This document shows positions 53,633 through 62,175 of a DNA stretch of 64,000 nucleotides, piece by piece. The notes under the pieces are model-generated. The model saw only the letters and a program-made list of their open reading frames with translations. It was not told where the DNA came from and searched no databases. The stretch lies in the NCBI RefSeq assembly GCF_009711415.1, contig NZ_SMLZ01000110.1:62001-126000 (forward strand), given 5' to 3'. Both the position numbers and the translations under genes were made by a program. Every line of letters starts with the position of its first letter. Position 1 is the first letter of the stretch. Origin of the DNA: Roseibium denhamense. GTDB taxonomy: Bacteria; Pseudomonadota; Alphaproteobacteria; Rhizobiales; Stappiaceae.

Positions 53633-54447
53633 CCGGCGCTCCCAAACTCTCAGTCCGCGGCCTGACGAAATCCTATGACGGAATGCCAGTGCTGGAACGT
53701 GTCGAACTTGATGTAGACACCGGAGCGTTTTGCACGATTGTCGGTGCTTCGGGCTGCGGCAAATCCACGTTTCTCAGAATTCTGCTGTCCCAGGAACATC
53801 CAACACGCGGCACCATTTTGCTGGACGGACACCCGCTTCCGGACGAACCCATGCCTGACCGCGGCATCGTTTTCCAAAAATACTCGGTGTTTTCGCATCT
53901 GACCGTTGCCGAAAACCTCATTCTGGCCAGCGAATTCGAAAAAGCCCCTCTCTCCGGCCGGTTGTTCGGACGCGCGCGAATGTCCGCGCTGGAGGGTATC
54001 GACGACCTTTTGATGAAAATCGGGCTGTGCGCTGCAAAGGACAAATATCCGGCCCAGCTCTCGGGCGGCATGCAGCAGCGCCTCGCCATTGCCCAGGCTC
54101 TGATCAAGAAACCCAGCATCCTGCTTTTGGACGAACCATTTGGCGCGCTCGATCCCGGCATCCGGCTCGACATGCACGAGCTGCTTTTAGGCCTTTGGGA
54201 AGAGCTTGGAATGACCATCTTCATGGTCACCCACGATATTCATGAGGCCTTCAAGTTGGGCACCCGTTTGCTGGTGTTCGACAAGATCCGCCACGATCCG
54301 CAGGCGCCGGAAGCCTATGGTGCAACCATCACATATGACCTGCCGCTCAACGGACAGTCCGGCAAATCCCAGAACCAGCCGGGCGATATTGCGGATGCAC
54401 TGCGTCCGCCCGTCTTGGCTCAAACTACCATTACCCAAATCAGGTAA
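53629..54447 (+). CDS. Guanidine ABC importer, ATPase
   Basis: This is the ATP-binding subunit of the importer, with 272 residues. It has Walker A GASGCGKSTFLRI near residue 37, a Q-loop in FQKYSVFSHLTVAENL, the ABC signature LSGGMQQRLAIAQAL, Walker B ILLLDEPFGALDP, and the H-loop MVTHDIHEAF. A tail of about 50 residues after the H-loop is longer than usual and lacks a known domain. It starts inside the permease stop (ATGA) and ends 12 bp before the guanidine hydrolase gene, so the four genes form one unit. Confidence 0.92.
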   Translation: MTGAPKLSVRGLTKSYDGMPVLERVELDVDTGAFCTIVGASGCGKSTFLRILLSQEHPTRGTILLDGHPLPDEPMPDRGIVFQKYSVFSHLTVAENLILASEFEKAPLSGRLFGRARMSALEGIDDLLMKIGLCAAKDKYPAQLSGGMQQRLAIAQALIKKPSILLLDEPFGALDPGIRLDMHELLLGLWEELGMTIFMVTHDIHEAFKLGTRLLVFDKIRHDPQAPEAYGATITYDLPLNGQSGKSQNQPGDIADALRPPVLAQTTITQIR

Positions 54448-54459
54448 AAAGGAACGCCC

Positions 54460-55698
54460 ATGACCATCTTTGGATCAAGTGGACCCACAACACACCATCG
54501 GGCTGCAGGTGCAATTTCCCGAAGACCGAAACACCGCCAGCACCACCCCGATTTCGATAAACTGCAGCTGCGTGGCTGGAAAGCGGCCGAGAAGGAAGGC
54601 CAATTGCCCTCAGCCGCCTGGGAGAAAGAAAAAGCTTGGGCTCTGAGGATGGGCCTCACCGGTTCGGACAGCCTCACCGACAAATCGATACCGACCTTTG
54701 CACGCGGTGAGCTGCCGCACTATGCCGGGATCAACACGTTCTTGAAGGCACCCTACATTGAGGATGTCACGCAGGTGGGGGCCTATGATGCCGCGATTAT
54801 CGGCATTCCGTTTGATGGTGGGACCACATATCGGCCAGGCACCCGCTTTGGGCCGCAAGGGGTGCGGAAGATCTCCGCGCTTTACACCCCCTATAACTAT
54901 GAGATGGGCGTCGATCTGCGGGAGCAGATGACGTTGTGCGACGTTGGCGACATTTTCACAATCCCGGCCAACATCGAGAAGACCTTCGACCAGATCACGC
55001 GCGCGGTCTCTCATGTGGCCTCATCCGGCGCCCTGCCGATCATGATCGGCGGCGATCATTCCATCGGGTTCCCATGTGTGCGCGGCATCGCGCAATGCAC
55101 GTCCAAGCGCATCGGCATTGTCCATTTCGACCGGCATATCGACATCCAGGAAAAGGATCTTGATGAGCGCATGCACACCACGCCCTGGTTTCATGCAACG
55201 GACCTTGTCAATGTTCCGGCGGTCAATCTGGTGCAGATCGGCATTGGCGGCTGGCAGGTTCCCCGGGAAGGAGTGGAAATCGCCCGCAACAGAAACACCA
55301 ACATATTCACCATGCGGGATGTGGAGGAAATGGGCCTTGCGGAAACGGCGGCCCGCGCGCTGGAGCTCGCCTGGAAGGACGCGGATGCCGTCTACATATC
55401 CTTTGACATTGACAGCGTTGATTGCGGCTTCGTTCCGGGCACCGGCTGGCCGGAACCAGGTGGTTTCTTGCCGCGAGAGGCTCTGGAACTCGTGTCATTG
55501 GTTGCCAAGGAAGGCATTTGCGGCCTGGAGGTCGTGGAGGTGTCACCGCCCTACGATTGTTCCGACATCACCGCCTTGCTGGCGACCCGCGTCATTGTCG
55601 ATGTGCTCGGGACGTTGGTTTCACACGGCAAGATGGGAGCGCACAAGACGATCATAGACAAACCAGTCTCAATACCTGCCGGGCCGGAGGTGCAGTAG
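54460..55698 (+). CDS. gdmH: Nickel-dependent guanidine hydrolase (GdmH-type ureohydrolase)
   Basis: This enzyme is predicted to hydrolyse guanidine to urea and ammonium. The 412 residues belong to the arginase/agmatinase fold with an extended N-terminus (about 100 residues, His-containing) as in the cyanobacterial guanidine hydrolase. Metal-site motifs are GGDHSIG (about 197-203), HFDRHIDIQ (His222, Asp224, His226, Asp228) and SFDIDSVDCGFVPGTGWPEPGG. The DRHID form and SVDCGF differ from ordinary agmatinases (DAHxD, DPAFAPGTG) and fit the guanidine group. It follows a guanidine riboswitch and importer, strongly supporting the substrate. Agmatinase or guanidinobutyrase activity is the main alternative. 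AAAAAGGAACG precedes the ATG. Confidence 0.88.
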   Translation: MTIFGSSGPTTHHRAAGAISRRPKHRQHHPDFDKLQLRGWKAAEKEGQLPSAAWEKEKAWALRMGLTGSDSLTDKSIPTFARGELPHYAGINTFLKAPYIEDVTQVGAYDAAIIGIPFDGGTTYRPGTRFGPQGVRKISALYTPYNYEMGVDLREQMTLCDVGDIFTIPANIEKTFDQITRAVSHVASSGALPIMIGGDHSIGFPCVRGIAQCTSKRIGIVHFDRHIDIQEKDLDERMHTTPWFHATDLVNVPAVNLVQIGIGGWQVPREGVEIARNRNTNIFTMRDVEEMGLAETAARALELAWKDADAVYISFDIDSVDCGFVPGTGWPEPGGFLPREALELVSLVAKEGICGLEVVEVSPPYDCSDITALLATRVIVDVLGTLVSHGKMGAHKTIIDKPVSIPAGPEVQ

Positions 55699-55703
55699 CA
55701 AAA

Positions 55704-56174
55704 ATGGGCCATAGCCACTCGCACCATCACCACCACCGTCACGGCAGTGACCCTCACCACCCACATGACCACAACCATGCAGGGCCTGACCACCTGCATT
55801 CCCATGTGCATGGCGCCTCTGCATCCGAAAGGGCTGAAGAGCTTCAAGCGCTCTCAACCAGCTTCATGGACGGGTTCCGGCAGGCTACCGACAAGACCAG
55901 CTACCTGCGCATTGCCGGCATTCCATTTCAAAGGACGGGATCTGATGGACTTACGCAGCATCTGGTCGACGCTCAAATCATCAGCAATTGGCAGATCGGA
56001 ACGGCTTCTCCGGCCTTCGCCTCCAAAGAGCTTGTTTATATGCCGTTCCCTGGCGCATTGGTGCGGGAGCGTGAAACGATGACATTCACCTTTGTCTCGC
56101 GCACCGAGCGCTCGGACATTGATCTCTTGACCCTTTTGGAACCCAGACTTGAAACCGGAGACCCCATGCCATGA
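55704..56174 (+). CDS. Histidine-rich protein, candidate nickel-storage or delivery factor
   Basis: This 156-residue protein starts with a block in which 17 of the first 37 residues are His (MGHSHSHHHHHRHGSD and on). It is followed by a globular part of about 115 residues (TSYLRIAGIPFQRTGSDG, FASKELVYMPFPGALVRERETM) that I do not recognise. There is no signal peptide, so it should be cytoplasmic. It starts 5 bp after gdmH (GGAGG lies 13 bases upstream) and overlaps the next gene by four bases. Poly-His tails of this type hold nickel in HypB, SlyD and UreE proteins. A role in loading GdmH is inferred from position and composition. Zinc or other metals cannot be excluded. Confidence 0.75.
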   Translation: MGHSHSHHHHHRHGSDPHHPHDHNHAGPDHLHSHVHGASASERAEELQALSTSFMDGFRQATDKTSYLRIAGIPFQRTGSDGLTQHLVDAQIISNWQIGTASPAFASKELVYMPFPGALVRERETMTFTFVSRTERSDIDLLTLLEPRLETGDPMP

Positions 56175-56404
56175 ACCGAACTGTCCTCACCCTCCTTGCA
56201 ATATTCGTTTCCGGCAAGGCATTTGCGCATGCCGGAAGCCACGATGAAGTATCCGGTCTAGGCCACGCCATCGCCCACTTTGTCAGCTCACCCTTCCATC
56301 TTCTGCTGCTTGCCGCGGCGATCCTTTTGCTGGGGACGCTGTTCGCATGTGGCCGTATGACTTCGCTTCGCCAAAGGCTCTCCGACAAGCGGAAAAAGCA
56401 CTAA
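56171..56404 (+). CDS. Small HupE/UreJ-like membrane protein
   Basis: This 77-residue protein has a signal peptide (about 1-20, ending AFAHA) and a His-containing start of the mature chain (HAGSHDEVSGLGHAIAHFVSSPFHLLLL) that resembles the first segment of HupE/UreJ nickel permeases. One membrane span (about 43-63) and a basic tail follow. It overlaps the His-rich gene by four bases (ATGA) and is the last gene of the guanidine unit. It is much shorter than HupE (about 190 residues), so it cannot be a full permease. It may be a reduced partner or a metal-binding membrane peptide. Role in nickel entry is inference. Confidence 0.65.
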   Translation: MNRTVLTLLAIFVSGKAFAHAGSHDEVSGLGHAIAHFVSSPFHLLLLAAAILLLGTLFACGRMTSLRQRLSDKRKKH

Positions 56405-56644
56405 GCGGAGAAGTCTGCTTTGCCATTACCGGCCACCTGCAGATCCCGCCCAGCAAACCGCCGGCCCTCGCGGGCCGTTGTGATCTTCGGGCGCTGGCAT
56501 GCGTGATAGACCGCCTGGCTTCGCGGGAACCACCGTTGCCCTGCAAGGTTGATACGGCTGGGCAGCGGCATATATGGTTTACTAGGCTGTAGCCTGTAGC
56601 ATCTTTGCTTTGAGGCTGATGTGCTCATGCAAAGGCGTGAAACG

Positions 56645-57784
56645 ATGGGTTTTTTCAAGCAGGTTCTGGTGCTGTGCGTGCTCGCGAGCCTTGGCGGCGG
56701 CGGGTACTGGTACTACGACACGCATATCGCTGGCGCCACCGAAGCCGACAGCCCCCGGGCCCAGCGCGGTGCGCGCACGGTCAAGGTCGAGGCCGTCCCG
56801 GCTGAGGAAAAAGCCTTGCCGGTCTTCGCCGAGGCCGTGGGCTCGACCCGTGCGCTCAGAGCAGTCGACATTGTTCCCCTGGCCGAAGGGCGCATCATCG
56901 AGATTGATATCGTGCCCGGCGAGGAGGTTGCGGAAGGCGCCGTTCTTGCCCGGCTAGACAATGAAATCGAGCGGGCAACGCTTGCGGAAGCCAAGGCCCG
57001 TGTGAATGAGCGCCGCCTCGCCATGGAACGGGCCGAATCCCTCCGGCAAACCAACACGATCAGTCAGGCCAACCTGGAACTGTTGCGTTCGGAACTGGCC
57101 ATTGCAGGGGCGGAACTCGACCGGGCCCAGCGGCGACTGGCCGACCGGACTATTCGCGCCCCGTTCGGCGGGATCCTGGGGATCAGCTCCATAGATCTTG
57201 GCGCGCGCGTGGAAACATCGAACGTGATAACCACACTCGACGACCTTTCCGAAGTCGAGATCGAGTTCCGCCTGCCGGAGACATTCTATGGGCAGATCCG
57301 CCAGGATCAGCCGGTCACTGCCACGAGTGCCGCCTTTCCCGGCCGGAACTTCAGCGGAAAGGTTGTGGCAATCGACAGCCGGGTCGACCAGACATCGCGC
57401 TCCTTCAGGGTGAGAGCGCGCCTGCCGAACCCGGACAGGGCCCTGCCCGTCGGAATGTTCATGCGCCTTGAAATCGAACTGGCCGTGCGCAGGGCCATCG
57501 TCGTGCCCGAAGAATCCCTGCAGGTAGAAGGCGGAAACATCTTCCTTTATGTCGCCAACGGCGAAACGGCCGAACGGCGGACGGTGACCGCCGGCATTCG
57601 CCGGAACGGCGAAGTCGAAATTCTGGAGGGCGTTGCCGCCGGTGACCTCATCATCCATCGCGGGATCCAGTCGCTGCGCAACGGCAGCACCATCGAAATC
57701 ATCGGCGCGCCGCCCGCCAGCTCTGGGGACGGTTCGGCAAGTCCGGAAACGGCGGCTAAGCCGCAACCCGCACGACAAGGCTGA
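56645..57784 (+). CDS. RND efflux pump, periplasmic adaptor (MFP)
   Basis: This is the membrane-fusion subunit of a tripartite efflux pump. The ATG at 56645 (MGFFKQVLVLC) follows AAAGGCG and gives 379 residues with an N-terminal membrane anchor (about 5-22). The lipoyl halves (DIVPLAEGRIIEIDIVPGEEVAEGAVLARLD and DRTIRAPFGGILG) flank a short hairpin with NTISQANLELLRSELAIAGAEL. Beta-barrel and membrane-proximal domains follow. It lies 6 bp before the RND permease gene. No outer-membrane channel gene is adjacent. The preceding 240 bp separate it from the guanidine genes, and I see no functional link. Confidence 0.9.
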   Translation: MGFFKQVLVLCVLASLGGGGYWYYDTHIAGATEADSPRAQRGARTVKVEAVPAEEKALPVFAEAVGSTRALRAVDIVPLAEGRIIEIDIVPGEEVAEGAVLARLDNEIERATLAEAKARVNERRLAMERAESLRQTNTISQANLELLRSELAIAGAELDRAQRRLADRTIRAPFGGILGISSIDLGARVETSNVITTLDDLSEVEIEFRLPETFYGQIRQDQPVTATSAAFPGRNFSGKVVAIDSRVDQTSRSFRVRARLPNPDRALPVGMFMRLEIELAVRRAIVVPEESLQVEGGNIFLYVANGETAERRTVTAGIRRNGEVEILEGVAAGDLIIHRGIQSLRNGSTIEIIGAPPASSGDGSASPETAAKPQPARQG

Positions 57785-57790
57785 GCGGCC

Positions 57791-60700
57791 ATGCTGTCCG
57801 ATCTCGCCATCCGCCGTCCCGTTCTCGCCGCGGTTGCCAGTCTTCTCATTATTGTGTTCGGCATCGGGGTTTTGAACTCCCTGCCGGTGCGCGAACTCCC
57901 GGACATCGACACCGCGGTGGTCACGATCACGACGACCTACCGCGGCGCGGCCCCGGAGGTCATCGACACGGACATCACGGAGATCATCGAGGGATCGGTG
58001 GCCGGTGTTGCCGGGGTGAAAACCATCAGCTCCAGCAGCCGCCGGGGCCGCAGCCGGGTGGTCGTCGAGTTCGAGGTCGGCAACGACATTGATGCGGCGG
58101 CGAACGACGTGCGCGATGCGGTGGCACGGGTGCGGGCCGACCTGCCGACCGACACCGACGAGCCGCAAGTGGTCAAGAACGATGCGGATTCCGATCCGGT
58201 CATGCGCCTTGCCGTAACGTCAGATCGGCTGAGCGCGGCCGAAATCACCGACTATGTCGACCGCTACATCATCGACCGGCTCGCCACCGTGCCCGGCGTT
58301 GCGTCGATCGACACCTATGGCGGTCGGCCCAAGGCTGTCCGGATCTGGCTGGACCGGCGCGCCATGGCCGCGCGCAACCTGACCGTTCTGGACATTGAAC
58401 AGGCGCTGCGGCGCGCGAACATCGAACTGCCCGCGGGCGAACTGAAATCCGATGCGCGCCAGCTCTCCGTCCGCCTCGACAGCCGCCTGCCGACGGTGGA
58501 CGCGTTTGCCGATGTGGTGATCGACCGGGTGGCCGGATACCCGATCCGCATCAAGGACGTGGCGACCGTCGTCGCCGGGGTCGCGGAAGACGACACGATT
58601 GTGCGGAGCAATGGCCGCACCGCCGTCGGCATGGCCGTCATTCGTCAGAGCCAGTCGAACACCATCGCCATTTCCGAGGCCGTGCGGGCCGAGATTGCCG
58701 ATCTTGAACCGAACCTGCCCGCCGACATGCAGATCGAGGTCGGATCGGATGATGCGATCTTCGTCGGCGCGTCGATCCGCGAGGTCCTGACCGCGCTCTT
58801 CCTGTCGCTTGGCCTGGTCGTGCTGGTCATTCTGGTCTTCCTGCGCTCCTTCAGGGCGACGCTCATCCCGGCCATCACCATTCCGATCGCCCTCATTGGC
58901 ACCTTCGCCGCCATTGCCGCGCTCGGGTTTTCGCTCAACGTCTTGACCCTGCTGGCGCTGCTTTTGGCCATTGGCCTTGTCGTCGATGATGCCATCGTGG
59001 TTCTGGAAAACATCCAGCGGCGCATCGACCGCGGCGAAAGCCCCTTGATGGCCAGCTTCCTGGGGACGTGCCAGGTCACCTTCGCCGTGCTGGCAACCTC
59101 CATGACGCTGATTGCGGTGTTCGTGCCGCTGTCCTTCCTGCAAGGACAGGTGGGCCGCCTGTTCGTGGAATTCGGCTTTGTCATGGCCAGCGCCGTGGTC
59201 ATCTCCACCTTTGTTGCGCTCACCGCCTGTCCTGCCCTCGCCTCACGGGTCCTGACCCCGTCCTCCGGCTCAGCCAGTGGACTGGACGGCAACACCGGAG
59301 ACGTACCGGAAAACTGGTTCTTGAGAGGGTTCCGCAGCGCCGTGACCCTGGCGGTGCGTATGCCGCTGGTCGTCATCGCGCTGGCGGTAACGGTCGCGGC
59401 CCTTGGCGCGATGGTCTATCAGCAGCTGCCGCGCGAACTGACCCCGAGCGAGGACCGCGGCGTCGTGTTCGTGCCCCTGTCCGCCCCGCAGGGCAGCACG
59501 GTCACCTTCACCGACCAGGCCGCCCGTCAGGTGGAGCGGATCTCCGAACCGCTCATTGAGTCTGGGGACGTGAAGACCGTATTCACGTTTACGGGGAGCT
59601 GGGGCCGGCCGCACCGGGGCTTCATCGTGCTGCGTCTGGCCGATTGGGACGACCGGGACCGCTCGCACCGCGATGTGGTGCGGGCGATGATCCCGAACAT
59701 GGGCAACATCACCGTGGCCCGCGGCTTTCCGATCACCCCCGCCGGGCTGGGTCTGCGCGGCAGCCGGACGCCGTTGCGGATCGTCGTCAGCGGTCCGGAT
59801 TTCGACAGCGTGAAGGAATGGGCGGCCATCTTGCTAGAGCGCGGGCAGGAAAACCCGAACCTTCGCAACCTTGAGATGGACTACGAGGAGAACCAGCCGC
59901 AGCTCGACATCCAGCTCGACCGGGAACGCGCCGACGACCTTGGCATTTCGGTCGAGACCATCGCCACGACCATGCAGACGCTCCTCGCCTCCCGCGAAGT
60001 GACGACCTTCCTCGAACGGGGGCGGGAATACCCGGTGCTCGTTCAGGCAAGTTCCGAAGACCGCGCCTCGCCCAGCGACATCGAGTTCATTTTCCTGCGC
60101 GCCGATGATGGCGAAACGCTGGTGCCGCTCAGTGCTCTGGTATCCTTGGAGGTGAAAGCGGCTCCCGCCGAACTGCGCCGTTTCGACCGCCTGCCGTCCA
60201 TCACCATCGAGGGCGCGGTGGCAGAAGGCTATTCGCTCGGGGATGCGATCACATATATGGAAGACGCGGTGGCCGAGCTGCTGCCCGCCGAAGCCCGCAT
60301 CAGCCTTGCTGGCCAGTCCCAGCAGTTCCGCGAAACATCGAGCGGGGCTGGTTTCACCTTCGCGCTTGCGCTGCTGATCGTCTTCCTTGTGCTCGCCGCC
60401 CAGTTCGAGAGTTTCGTCCATCCGCTGGTGATCATGCTGACCGTGCCGCTTGGGGTCGCAGGCGCGGTGTTCGCTCTGGCGGCCAGCGGTTTGTCGCTCA
60501 ACATCTACAGTCAGATCGGCATTATCCTGCTGGTCGGGCTAATGGCCAAGAACGGCATCCTGATCGTCGAGTTCGCCAATCAGCTTAGGGACGAGGGCAA
60601 GGCCGTCACCCAATCAGCCATCGATGCGGCCGTCTTGCGCCTGCGCCCGATTGTAATGACGGTGATCTCAACGATCCTCGGCGCGATGCCCTTGGTGCTG

Positions 60701-60910
60701 GCAAGCGGCGCGGGCGCCGAAAGCCGCACGGCCATCGGCACGGTGATTGTCGGCGGGCTGCTGCTGTCGGGGATCCTGACGCTGTTCCTGACACCGGTGC
60801 TGTACAGCCTACTGGCCCGCTTCACCAAACCGCGCTCGGCCATCGAACGCCGCCTGGATGCGGAGCTGGGCAACCGCCCAGCCAGTGCAGATGCCCCGCC
60901 CGCGGAATAG
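57791..60910 (+). CDS. RND efflux pump, inner-membrane permease (HAE-1 type)
   Basis: This is the proton-driven pump subunit of 1039 residues, with twelve membrane segments and two large periplasmic loops. The proton-relay Asp pair is in IGLVVDDAIVVLENIQRRID (TM4), and the TM10-11 lysine is in LVGLMAKNGILIVEFANQL. The N-terminus DLAIRRPVLAAVASLLIIVFGI and PGVASIDTYGGRPKAVRIW are family-typical. It follows the adaptor gene by 6 bp. Substrates are unknown; HAE-1 pumps export hydrophobic or amphiphilic drugs. Confidence 0.93.
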   Translation: MLSDLAIRRPVLAAVASLLIIVFGIGVLNSLPVRELPDIDTAVVTITTTYRGAAPEVIDTDITEIIEGSVAGVAGVKTISSSSRRGRSRVVVEFEVGNDIDAAANDVRDAVARVRADLPTDTDEPQVVKNDADSDPVMRLAVTSDRLSAAEITDYVDRYIIDRLATVPGVASIDTYGGRPKAVRIWLDRRAMAARNLTVLDIEQALRRANIELPAGELKSDARQLSVRLDSRLPTVDAFADVVIDRVAGYPIRIKDVATVVAGVAEDDTIVRSNGRTAVGMAVIRQSQSNTIAISEAVRAEIADLEPNLPADMQIEVGSDDAIFVGASIREVLTALFLSLGLVVLVILVFLRSFRATLIPAITIPIALIGTFAAIAALGFSLNVLTLLALLLAIGLVVDDAIVVLENIQRRIDRGESPLMASFLGTCQVTFAVLATSMTLIAVFVPLSFLQGQVGRLFVEFGFVMASAVVISTFVALTACPALASRVLTPSSGSASGLDGNTGDVPENWFLRGFRSAVTLAVRMPLVVIALAVTVAALGAMVYQQLPRELTPSEDRGVVFVPLSAPQGSTVTFTDQAARQVERISEPLIESGDVKTVFTFTGSWGRPHRGFIVLRLADWDDRDRSHRDVVRAMIPNMGNITVARGFPITPAGLGLRGSRTPLRIVVSGPDFDSVKEWAAILLERGQENPNLRNLEMDYEENQPQLDIQLDRERADDLGISVETIATTMQTLLASREVTTFLERGREYPVLVQASSEDRASPSDIEFIFLRADDGETLVPLSALVSLEVKAAPAELRRFDRLPSITIEGAVAEGYSLGDAITYMEDAVAELLPAEARISLAGQSQQFRETSSGAGFTFALALLIVFLVLAAQFESFVHPLVIMLTVPLGVAGAVFALAASGLSLNIYSQIGIILLVGLMAKNGILIVEFANQLRDEGKAVTQSAIDAAVLRLRPIVMTVISTILGAMPLVLASGAGAESRTAIGTVIVGGLLLSGILTLFLTPVLYSLLARFTKPRSAIERRLDAELGNRPASADAPPAE

Positions 60911-61030
60911 CGGCCTTGCAAACAAGCCTTTTGCCGCTGACGTTCACCCGGAAGAGCGGCTGCTTGCATGATGAAGGGCTCTTGATCCGGCAAGATGCAA
61001 GACGCTGAGCGTAAAAGCAAAGCCCCTCAA

Positions 61031-62014
61031 TTATGCCTGTTCCGAAATCAGGTCACGCCCCATCTGGCTGAACAGTTGGAGATAGTCCAGAAGAACCCAG
61101 TTCTCCATGATCTTGCCCCCGGCGCAGCGGTAGAAATCCATGACGCGCAGGGTCAGGGCCTTGTTAGTGGCCGGAACCCCGAGGTAATCGCCTTTGTGAG
61201 TCATTGTCATGGATGGCCAGCCGCTGACTGCCGCATAATTTCCATCACCAATCCGGCAATAGTGGTTGCCCCCGACACGGTCCGGGAAAGCGGTCAGAAA
61301 GGCAGCGCGGTGGTCTTTTTCAAATCCGCTCCACCGGTAATTGGAGCCGATTCCGCCAGGTCCATACCAGAGCATGTCGTCATGCCAGTATCCATCCTTA
61401 CCCGTCTGGCCTTTCGAGGTGAAAGTCTCCGGATCGAATGCCTTAAGGTCGGCGAGCATGGCCTCACAGAGGTCCAGCGTTTTTTCGCCGTCCCCCTGCA
61501 TCTCCGGCAAAACCCCGTCATGGGTCGCAGGCCCTGGAAAGAGCATCTCGGTGCCGAGCATCTGCGGCAGCGGGAAGCGCCCCGCCTGCCGCATGAGATC
61601 GAGCAGGTCGATGATGATTTTCGCTTCTGATATGCGGCCGTCCGGCTCAATCCGGTAGAATTCGCCCGAGCGCAGGAAAACAAGGTGGTTTGACGGCTGG
61701 ATCCCGAAAAGCGGCTTTTCGAAGTTTCCGGCGTAGTGCGTCACACTCGCCACCCAATGGCCGCCTGGCTCCCGCCGGTTCGGGCCTCCGATAAAGATTT
61801 CGTCCCGCCGCCGCACATGCGCCAGGGCTTGCCTCATGGGCGCGTAAAACCCCTCCCGGACGGCGTCCCGCCCCTCCAGGCGATTGACCGGATGGGCAAC
61901 GTCAAACACCACATCCTCCTGTAAATGGTCTTTGAAAAGCGCCCCTTGGCGGTCTTCGTCCACATGCCAGAGCGTGTTCAGGAACGTGTGGGGGGCGTTT
62001 CGGAAATCAGTCAT
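61031..62014 (-). CDS. Two-domain SnoaL-like (NTF2-fold) protein
   Basis: The ATG at 62014 (MTDFRNAPHTFLN) gives 327 residues; the frame is open to 62101 but that part covers an operator. Two NTF2-like halves are seen: the first (about 15-140) with HLQEDVVFDVAHPVNRLEGRDAVREGFYAP, the second (about 190-320) with DGYWHDDMLWYGPGGIGSNYRWSGFEKDHRAAFLTAFPD and MDFYRCAGGKIMENWVLLDYLQLF. The layout resembles the SnoaL-like ester-cyclase group, which acts on small cyclic substrates, but the reaction is unknown. It is divergent from an ABC importer with two shared operators, so it probably acts on what that importer brings in. Confidence 0.75.
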   Translation of the reverse strand: MTDFRNAPHTFLNTLWHVDEDRQGALFKDHLQEDVVFDVAHPVNRLEGRDAVREGFYAPMRQALAHVRRRDEIFIGGPNRREPGGHWVASVTHYAGNFEKPLFGIQPSNHLVFLRSGEFYRIEPDGRISEAKIIIDLLDLMRQAGRFPLPQMLGTEMLFPGPATHDGVLPEMQGDGEKTLDLCEAMLADLKAFDPETFTSKGQTGKDGYWHDDMLWYGPGGIGSNYRWSGFEKDHRAAFLTAFPDRVGGNHYCRIGDGNYAAVSGWPSMTMTHKGDYLGVPATNKALTLRVMDFYRCAGGKIMENWVLLDYLQLFSQMGRDLISEQA

Positions 62015-62069
62015 GGGATTCTCGGTGTTTCTATAAATGGGAGAATTGCAGAACGCGCCTGGAGATGAA

Positions 62070-62089
62070 TTTTGCATTCGTATGCAAAA
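62070..62089. promoter_or_regulatory. Operator 1, TTTTGCAT-N4-ATGCAAAA
   Basis: Eight-base perfect arms are separated by TCGT, 56 bp upstream of the SnoaL-like start. The same arms recur at 62125-62144 with a different spacer, which argues for selection on the arms by one repressor. Confidence 0.8.
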
Positions 62090-62124
62090 AAGCATTGCCA
62101 AAGTCTTATCCGTGTGTCTACCTA

Positions 62125-62144
62125 TTTTGCATAGGAATGCAAAA
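62125..62144. promoter_or_regulatory. Operator 2, TTTTGCAT-N4-ATGCAAAA
   Basis: The arms are identical to operator 1, with spacer AGGA. It lies 32 bp before the ABC ATPase start, with its centre 55 bp from that of operator 1. The regulator (LacI, GntR or ROK type) is not in the window. Confidence 0.8.
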
Positions 62145-62175
62145 TTACGGCGGCGAACGATCTGGGAGGGGCGTT

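Noticed and set aside
56405..56644. Further member of the guanidine operon or a second riboswitch
   Set aside because: The spacer has short frames on both strands without ribosome sites and no ykkC-like conserved block.
56954..58168. 404-codon open frame on the minus strand
   Set aside because: It is antisense to the RND adaptor and permease genes and has no recognisable protein features.
56645..60910. RND pump as guanidine exporter linked to the riboswitch
   Set aside because: Known guanidine exporters are small SMR proteins. The RND pair is separated by 240 bp from the guanidine genes and has ordinary HAE-1 features.
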